Positions 16,403 to 20,464 of a DNA stretch of 20,464 nt are shown piece after piece. The DNA lies in assembly GCA_964498925.1 (NCBI GenBank), contig CAZCKD010000040.1, positions 1 through 20,464 on the forward strand, in the 5' to 3' direction. Origin of the DNA: Granulosicoccus sp964498925 (GTDB taxonomy: Bacteria > Pseudomonadota > Gammaproteobacteria > Granulosicoccales > Granulosicoccaceae). The notes beneath the pieces were generated by a model. The model ran no database searches and was not told the DNA's origin. It was given only the letters and a program-made list of their open reading frames with translations. How positions within the stretch are numbered: position 1 is the stretch's first letter; every line of letters begins with the position of its first letter. The translations under genes and the position numbers were made by a program.

Positions 16403-16408
16403 ATCATA
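16403..16408 (-). promoter_or_regulatory. Candidate -10 of gatCAB operon
   Basis: The minus strand reads TATGAT (5 of 6 to TATAAT). A start near 16396 leaves a leader of about 31 bases before the GTG at 16365. At 17 bases upstream is TTCAGG, a poor -35 (3 of 6). Confidence 0.4.
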
Positions 16409-16470
16409 ATGTAGCGCATTCGGAGCCTGAAGACCTAGCTCCGGCGTCCTATTCGATACAGGTTCTGCAT

Positions 16471-16695
16471 ATGAGTGAACATACCCCCCGCTTAACTGAG
16501 GCACATATTGAGTCACTCGAGCTGAAAATGATGGATCTGGAAAATACGGTCAACCAGCTCAATGAGGTTATTTTACGTCAATACAAAGACATTGAGCGAT
16601 TGCAATTACAGCAGGAAGAATTGCTGAAGCGCATGTCAGGGGCGGCCTCTGGCGACACCCCTTCCCTAGCAGATGAAGTCCCGCCGCATTATTAA
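16471..16695 (+). CDS. slyX: SlyX family protein
   Basis: This small coiled-coil protein of unknown molecular role has 74 residues (E. coli SlyX 72). Residues 12-55 form a heptad-rich coiled coil (IESLELKMMDLENTVNQL, then RLQLQQEELLKR), and the C-terminus ends PPHY, as in E. coli SlyX. The ATG at 16471 fits the family start and has an AGG 8 bases upstream, although the frame stays open further back. It is divergent from gatC and convergent with the Rieske-like gene. Confidence 0.88.
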   Translation: MSEHTPRLTEAHIESLELKMMDLENTVNQLNEVILRQYKDIERLQLQQEELLKRMSGAASGDTPSLADEVPPHY

Positions 16696-16718
16696 TTAAG
16701 TCTTTATCCCGCGTGGAT

Positions 16719-17297
16719 TTAACGCCCCAAGACGACAGTCTCCCCCTCTACACTGTAAGGCGGTATCACCAAGTTTCGCCCGGAATATTCAGACCGGTAC
16801 ACGCGGCCGGCAAAATCGAATCGGGATTTGCGGCAGGTGTCGACAAATCCGCCACCCCAAGGCTGCCCTTGATACAACTCTGAACTTGCGGGCAGCAGTT
16901 CAATGCTACAACCGAGATCAGTGCCCAGAGCGATCGCAACAAACCAAGCTTTATCCGCCGAGCGATGCACCGTATTCATGTCTGCTGGTTGCTTGGATTT
17001 TTTGGATTCAGGATCGGCAAGGAAGAAATTGGGCTGCTCGAGCGCGCTGATTTCATGATCGAATCTCCGGTAGACAACGACTGGCCGACCTTCCCAGATC
17101 AGAAATTCGGCATCACCTGCAGAAAATTGGCTAATGTCGACTTTCTTAGTGGGAACAGCCGCAGCTTCATCGGTTCCAGAGCCTAGCGATGAGAGCGCGA
17201 CGTAGAGAAAAATCAGGAACGCAAACAAAACCATGAGCTTTATGGCTACCCTTAGCTTCAATCGTCGTTCGTCTTTATCTGAAATGTCCAGGTTCAC
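16719..17297 (-). CDS. Membrane-anchored Rieske-fold protein lacking cluster ligands
   Basis: This is a 192-residue protein with a basic N-terminus, one membrane helix (about 15-37) and an extracytoplasmic domain. I do not know a named family for it, but it lines up with the Rieske subunit of cytochrome bc1. AEFLIWEGRPVVVYRR matches the first strands. AWFVAIALGTDLGC (117-130) matches the CTHLGC segment. GGGFVDTCRKSRFDFAGRV (148-166) matches GGF-CPCHGS-D-GR. NLVIPPYSVEGETVVLG (175-191) matches the C-terminal strand. The four 2Fe-2S ligands are replaced (Gly125, Asp127, Asp153, Arg156), while the disulfide cysteines (Cys130, Cys155) and a serine (Ser158) remain. It should therefore fold without a cluster. 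The start is GTG with GGAAG 9 bases upstream. No bc1 genes are nearby. The function is unknown. Confidence 0.8.
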   Translation of the reverse strand: MNLDISDKDERRLKLRVAIKLMVLFAFLIFLYVALSSLGSGTDEAAAVPTKKVDISQFSAGDAEFLIWEGRPVVVYRRFDHEISALEQPNFFLADPESKKSKQPADMNTVHRSADKAWFVAIALGTDLGCSIELLPASSELYQGQPWGGGFVDTCRKSRFDFAGRVYRSEYSGRNLVIPPYSVEGETVVLGR

Positions 17298-17342
17298 TCA
17301 AACTATCTTCCAAGTATTACGGGATAAACGGATTGTAAGACT

Positions 17343-18143
17343 ATGACCTCGTGGTCCCCACCCACCATAGTCGGTATTGCCGACACTCTATCTGTTAGCG
17401 CGCAAGAAAACATGACTGCGGCCGGGCTGTCCATTGTGTCTGAATCTGAGGCAGACGACTGGATACTACTGGAAGATCAGCAAGAGCTTTTTCTAAAACG
17501 TCCTGATGGCGTTCGCCAATCGGTCAATTTTACCCAGGGAAAATCCCGCCATCGTCTCAATGAAGCCGACGCCGGTGCCGGTCCACTTCGTAAGGCACTG
17601 GGTATCAGCCAATTTAAAAAACGTCACCAGAAACTACCTGTCATTGTCGATGCCACCGGTGGTTGGGGCCAGGACGCATGGGTGTTCGCGTCGATGGGAT
17701 GCCAGGTATCAATTCTGGAAAAACATCCAGTTGTACACCTACTGCTCGAGAATGGATTAGCGACTGCGACATTGGATCTCGAAACGGCAGAAATTGCACA
17801 ACGTATTTCCCTTTTTCAAGAAGACTCGGCCAATCATTTAACAGCACATGATGCCGACGTTGTGTATCTGGATCCGATGTATCCGCACAGATCTAGAAAA
17901 AAAGCGGATTCAAAGAAAGGCATGCAATTTTTACAAGCACTGCTGGGTGCAACAGATGAGGAGGAATCGACGGCCTTATTTGATGCTGCCTTACAGACAA
18001 ATGCAGGCAGGATAGTCGTCAAACGCCCCAAGGGTGCTGATGCCCTCTCGACATCCCTTGAATTCAGCGGACAAACGTACTCTATTGAATCACCCAACAC
18101 GCGATACGACATCTATCTGCCGGATCAGCAAACGACGACTTGA
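17343..18143 (+). CDS. rsmJ: 16S rRNA m2G1516 methyltransferase
   Basis: RsmJ (YhiQ) methylates N2 of guanosine 1516 in 16S rRNA using S-adenosylmethionine. The 266 residues compare with 250 in E. coli. Family segments are VNFTQGKSRHR, the SAM-binding DATGGWGQDAWVFASMGC (103-120), LEKHPVVHLLLENGLA, and the catalytic VVYLDPMYPHRSRKK (173-187), followed by RIVVKRPKGA. The start ATG has no strong ribosome site. It is divergent from the Rieske-like gene (45 bases between starts) and convergent with the VOC gene. Confidence 0.95.
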   Translation: MTSWSPPTIVGIADTLSVSAQENMTAAGLSIVSESEADDWILLEDQQELFLKRPDGVRQSVNFTQGKSRHRLNEADAGAGPLRKALGISQFKKRHQKLPVIVDATGGWGQDAWVFASMGCQVSILEKHPVVHLLLENGLATATLDLETAEIAQRISLFQEDSANHLTAHDADVVYLDPMYPHRSRKKADSKKGMQFLQALLGATDEEESTALFDAALQTNAGRIVVKRPKGADALSTSLEFSGQTYSIESPNTRYDIYLPDQQTTT

Positions 18144-18191
18144 TTCTTACAAGCTGATTTATTCAAACTGTTGTATTCGAGTGGCTAACTA

Positions 18192-18599
18192 TTAGGACGG
18201 CTCAATCAGATCCCAAAGATTACCGTAGAGATCTTCAAACACCGCCACAGTGCCATAGGGCTCGACTCGAGGTTGTTCCGGTGTAAAGCAGACTCCCGCT
18301 TTAACAAATGCGGAATGAACATCCCGGAAATTATCGGTATAGAGAAAGAAGCCGACTCGCCCTCCGGTCTGATTACCCACCCGTGATAATTGCTCTGCAT
18401 TATCTGCCTTGGTTAGCAATAAGCGCGTTTGCGAGTCATCCGGTGCAACCACTACCCAGCGTTTTTCGTGGCCACTTTGAGTGGGTTCCTCGACAAGGAA
18501 ATTCTCTAACAGAGTAAAACCCAGACAATCGACATAGAATTCGATGGCTTCGTCATAATCCTTGACGAGCAGCGTTACCTGGGCAATGTGCTTTTGCAT
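18192..18599 (-). CDS. VOC (glyoxalase/dioxygenase-fold) protein
   Basis: The 135-residue protein has the paired beta-alpha-beta-beta-beta units of the vicinal oxygen chelate superfamily: AQVTLLVKDYDEAIEFYVDCLGF (1st unit) and FFLYTDNFRDVHSAFVKAG with VAVFEDLYGNLWDLIEP (2nd unit). The superfamily includes glyoxalase I, ring-cleavage dioxygenases and antibiotic-resistance proteins; the present sequence resembles unassigned members. Glu122 in FEDLYGN is a likely metal ligand, while Gln7 occupies the usual first-strand ligand place. Its ATG directly follows the yajQ stop (TGAATG), so it is probably cotranslated with yajQ. Confidence 0.88.
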   Translation of the reverse strand: MQKHIAQVTLLVKDYDEAIEFYVDCLGFTLLENFLVEEPTQSGHEKRWVVVAPDDSQTRLLLTKADNAEQLSRVGNQTGGRVGFFLYTDNFRDVHSAFVKAGVCFTPEQPRVEPYGTVAVFEDLYGNLWDLIEPS

Positions 18600-19082
18600 T
18601 CAGTCCCTGAAATTCTGAAATTGCATGGGCAACTCTAATTCTGCCGCTTTTAATAAGCTCATAACAGACTGCAGATCATCGCGTTTTTTCCCCGTGACAC
18701 GTAGCTGCTCACCTTGAATCTGAGCTTGAACCTTTATTTTAGATTCCTTGATTTTTGCGATGGCTTTTTTTGCAGTCTCTTTATCAATGCCTTGCCTGAC
18801 GGTGATGGCTTGTTTGACCCCTTTGCCACTGTTCTCGACCTTTCCAGCTTCGAGGCAGGCAATATCTATTTGTCGAGAGGTTAGTTTTTGATAAAGAACC
18901 GGGTGAATCTGCTGAACCTGAAAATCACTATCTGCATGAAGCATAATACGCCCATCACTGAGCTCAACCTTGGCAGAGGTCCCCTTAAAATCGAATCGAT
19001 TTCCAATTTCACGCTGTGTATGGTCGACAGCATTACTAAGCTCATGTTGATCCACTTCAGACACAACATCGAATGAGGGCAT
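18600..19082 (-). CDS. yajQ: YajQ family nucleotide-binding protein
   Basis: The 160 residues match YajQ (E. coli 163) throughout: MPSFDVVSEVDQHEL, NRFDFKGT, GKGVKQAITVRQGIDKETAKKI-like centre, IQGEQLRVTGKKRDDLQ and the final LPMQFQNFRD. The fold is two ferredoxin-like domains that bind nucleotides or RNA. A Xanthomonas homologue is reported to bind cyclic di-GMP; whether this one does is unknown. The ribosome site is very strong (AAGGAGG, 6 bases from the ATG). It is divergent from the DUF423 gene and heads a two-gene unit with the VOC gene. Confidence 0.96.
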   Translation of the reverse strand: MPSFDVVSEVDQHELSNAVDHTQREIGNRFDFKGTSAKVELSDGRIMLHADSDFQVQQIHPVLYQKLTSRQIDIACLEAGKVENSGKGVKQAITVRQGIDKETAKKAIAKIKESKIKVQAQIQGEQLRVTGKKRDDLQSVMSLLKAAELELPMQFQNFRD

Positions 19083-19121
19083 TAGAGGCCTCCTTTTTTG
19101 AAACTTAAAATATGAAAGCGA

Positions 19122-19544
19122 ATGTTACCAGAGCCCAATAATGAATCCATGATTAAGTGGCCGCTTGTCGCGGGGGCACTGTTAAGTGCGCTCGCCGTCA
19201 TTATTGGCGCATTTGGCGCTCACGCTCTGGACGGTGTATTAACCAGCAAGGCAAAAGGCTGGTATGACACGGCGGTGACATACCACGTGGTCCATGCATT
19301 GGCACTTTTTATGACTGGTCTGCTAGCGGTAAACCCTGCTGCAGTTGAAGGACGAAAATGGATAACGGTAGCCAGCTATTGTTTGGTTATTGGGATCACC
19401 CTGTTCTCCGGTAGCCTGTATCTTATGGCTTTAACACACATCACATTACTGGGCGCGATAACGCCGATCGGGGGCGTATTTCTTATCATCGCCTGGCTCT
19501 GTTTAGCGACAGGTGCGAGCAAACTTACAAGTGGAGTATCCTAG
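19122..19544 (+). CDS. DUF423 (YgdD-type) membrane protein
   Basis: The 140-residue inner-membrane protein has four hydrophobic helices (about 14-35, 52-70, 80-102, 108-130). Family marks are IGAFGAHAL (28-36), TAVTYHVVHALALF, LFSGSLYLMALTH and ITPIGGVFLIIAW. Its role is unknown. E. coli YgdD has 131 residues and begins close to helix 1, so the in-frame ATG at 19149 is a possible start; neither ATG has a clear ribosome site. It ends 4 bases before pdxH and is probably cotranscribed with it. Confidence 0.9.
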   Translation: MLPEPNNESMIKWPLVAGALLSALAVIIGAFGAHALDGVLTSKAKGWYDTAVTYHVVHALALFMTGLLAVNPAAVEGRKWITVASYCLVIGITLFSGSLYLMALTHITLLGAITPIGGVFLIIAWLCLATGASKLTSGVS

Positions 19545-19548
19545 AACA

Positions 19549-20223
19549 ATGAACAGCGATAACACACCAGACCAGGCATCAGACTCCCTCATTGAAGCGC
19601 GTAGGGACTACACCGCTAACACCTTGAACCGTTCTGAACTTCGCGAAGACCCGGTATCGCAATTCGGCAGTTGGTTGCAAGATGCCCGCGATAGGAAAAT
19701 TCTGGACGCCACGGCTATGATGCTTAGCACTGCCGACAACGCTGGACAACCCCATTCACGGGTCGTGCTTTTAAAACACTTTGATGAAGAAGGATTCGTT
19801 TGGTACACCTATCAGGAAAGTGATAAAGCGCGGCAAATACAGGAAAACCCCAAGGCATCCATATTGTTTTACTGGTGTGCACTTGAAAGACAGGTGCGCA
19901 TCGAAGGCACTGTTGAAAAGCTGGACCCCACCGCCGCGGACGACTACTTCTACTCACGCCCGGAGGGAAGCCGGTTTAGTGCTGCAGCGTCAGTTCAGTC
20001 TGCACCCGTCGCCAACAGGCAGGTCCTTGAGGACAAAGTCAAATCACTCCATGAACAATACCCGGATGGGAACGTACCCCGCCCTGCTGTCTGGGGAGGC
20101 TATAGACTTAAACCACACAGATTGGAATTCTGGCAAGGCCGAGCGGACAGGCTTCACGACCGGTTTATTTTCGAAACCGCTGACTTAGGCTCAAACTGGT
20201 CTATTCAACGCCTATCGCCATAG
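19549..20223 (+). CDS. pdxH: Pyridoxamine 5'-phosphate oxidase
   Basis: PdxH is an FMN enzyme that oxidises PNP or PMP to pyridoxal 5'-phosphate, the last step of PLP synthesis and salvage. With the ATG at 19549 it has 224 residues (E. coli 218). FMN-binding segments are HSRVVLLKHFDEEGFVWYT (69-87), ILFYWCALERQVRIEG (105-120) and SRPEGSRFSAAASVQS (136-151). The substrate site and C-terminus are WGGYRLKPHRLEFWQG and RLHDRF, ending in RLSP. GGAG lies 13 bases upstream, longer than usual, so coupling to the DUF423 gene is likely. An in-frame start at 19513 falls inside that gene and is not favoured. Confidence 0.97.
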   Translation: MNSDNTPDQASDSLIEARRDYTANTLNRSELREDPVSQFGSWLQDARDRKILDATAMMLSTADNAGQPHSRVVLLKHFDEEGFVWYTYQESDKARQIQENPKASILFYWCALERQVRIEGTVEKLDPTAADDYFYSRPEGSRFSAAASVQSAPVANRQVLEDKVKSLHEQYPDGNVPRPAVWGGYRLKPHRLEFWQGRADRLHDRFIFETADLGSNWSIQRLSP

Positions 20224-20242
20224 CAGCGCTATTGCTCAATAC

Positions 20243-20464
20243 TTAACAGGCCAATTCGGAGCGCGGCATACCAATCCACTTAGCCAGCATGATTTCGAGC
20301 ATGCTATCGGTTAATGGTTTCGTCACATAATCGTCCATACCGGCATTCAGACATTTGGTTCTGTCCCCTGCCAATGTATTTGCCGTGACGGCAACGATAG
20401 GTAGGGTCAGCCCTTTTTTGCGTGCTTCGCGGGTTGCCTCATAACCATCCAATTCCGGCATCTG
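20243..20464 (-). CDS. Receiver domain, C-terminal fragment (5' end beyond window)
   Basis: The frame is open to the right edge and reads QMPELDGYEATR, then LPIVAVTANTLAGDRTKCLNAGMDDYVTKPL, with the signalling Thr/Ser position in AVTAN and the conserved lysine in VTKP. The phosphoacceptor aspartate, normally 3 residues before the methionine, would be just outside the window. The protein ends about 20 residues after the lysine, with no output domain. It could be a hybrid histidine kinase with a C-terminal receiver or a single-domain regulator; the sequence class (MPxLDGYEATR) favours a hybrid kinase. Confidence 0.88.
   Translation of the reverse strand, partial: QMPELDGYEATREARKKGLTLPIVAVTANTLAGDRTKCLNAGMDDYVTKPLTDSMLEIMLAKWIGMPRSELAC

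Noticed and set aside
20220..20232. ATAGC-AGC-GCTAT hairpin after pdxH as a terminator
   Set aside because: The stem has only five pairs and no T-run follows.

Overview
This window is a gene-dense chromosomal segment that looks like a free-living gammaproteobacterium, probably marine or aquatic (inference). The evidence is the order hemA-prfA-prmC with a divergent TPR protein on one side and moeB further on. As I recall, this matches the arrangement in Pseudomonas and relatives. A gatCAB operon, slyX, rsmJ, yajQ, acpH and hslO are also present. No tRNA, rRNA, IS element, CRISPR array or phage gene was seen. The longest stretches without a gene are about 160 bases (1335-1495 and 11950-12108), and both hold candidate regulatory palindromes.

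Layout: 1-1334 (-) is the 5' part of a TPR-repeat lipoprotein that runs off the left edge. 1496-6205 (+) is a tight four-gene operon, hemA-prfA-prmC-ppx, in which every junction is a 4-base overlap (ATGA, CTGA, ATGA). The middle junction implies a CTG start for prmC. 6243-8978 (-) holds ppk1 and acpH, convergent with ppx. 9012-9776 (+) is moeB, ending in a good Rho-independent terminator. 9847-11949 (-) is a secreted GH16 glycoside hydrolase with three 50-residue repeats of a type I cannot name, plus an FnIII domain. 12109-13050 (-) is hslO. 13128-16365 (-) is gatC-gatA-gatB, divergent from slyX (16471-16695, +). 16719-17297 (-) is a membrane-anchored Rieske-fold protein that has lost all four cluster ligands. 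17343-18143 (+) is rsmJ. 18192-19082 (-) is yajQ followed directly by a VOC-fold gene. 19122-20223 (+) is a DUF423 membrane protein and pdxH. 20243-20464 (-) is the C-terminal end of a receiver domain, cut by the right edge.

How the genes work together: the hemA operon joins tetrapyrrole synthesis (glutamyl-tRNA reductase) with translation termination (RF1 and the methylase that modifies its GGQ glutamine) and a polyphosphatase. The opposing ppk1 makes the polymer that Ppx degrades. GatCAB makes Gln-tRNA(Gln) and/or Asn-tRNA(Asn) by transamidation. The rest is mostly maintenance: redox chaperone, 16S rRNA methylation, PLP synthesis and ACP turnover. The GH16 enzyme is the one clearly accessory gene.

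The observations most worth following up are the cluster-less Rieske-like protein, the WPDDGWYQVQ repeats of the GH16 protein, and the apparent CTG start of prmC.
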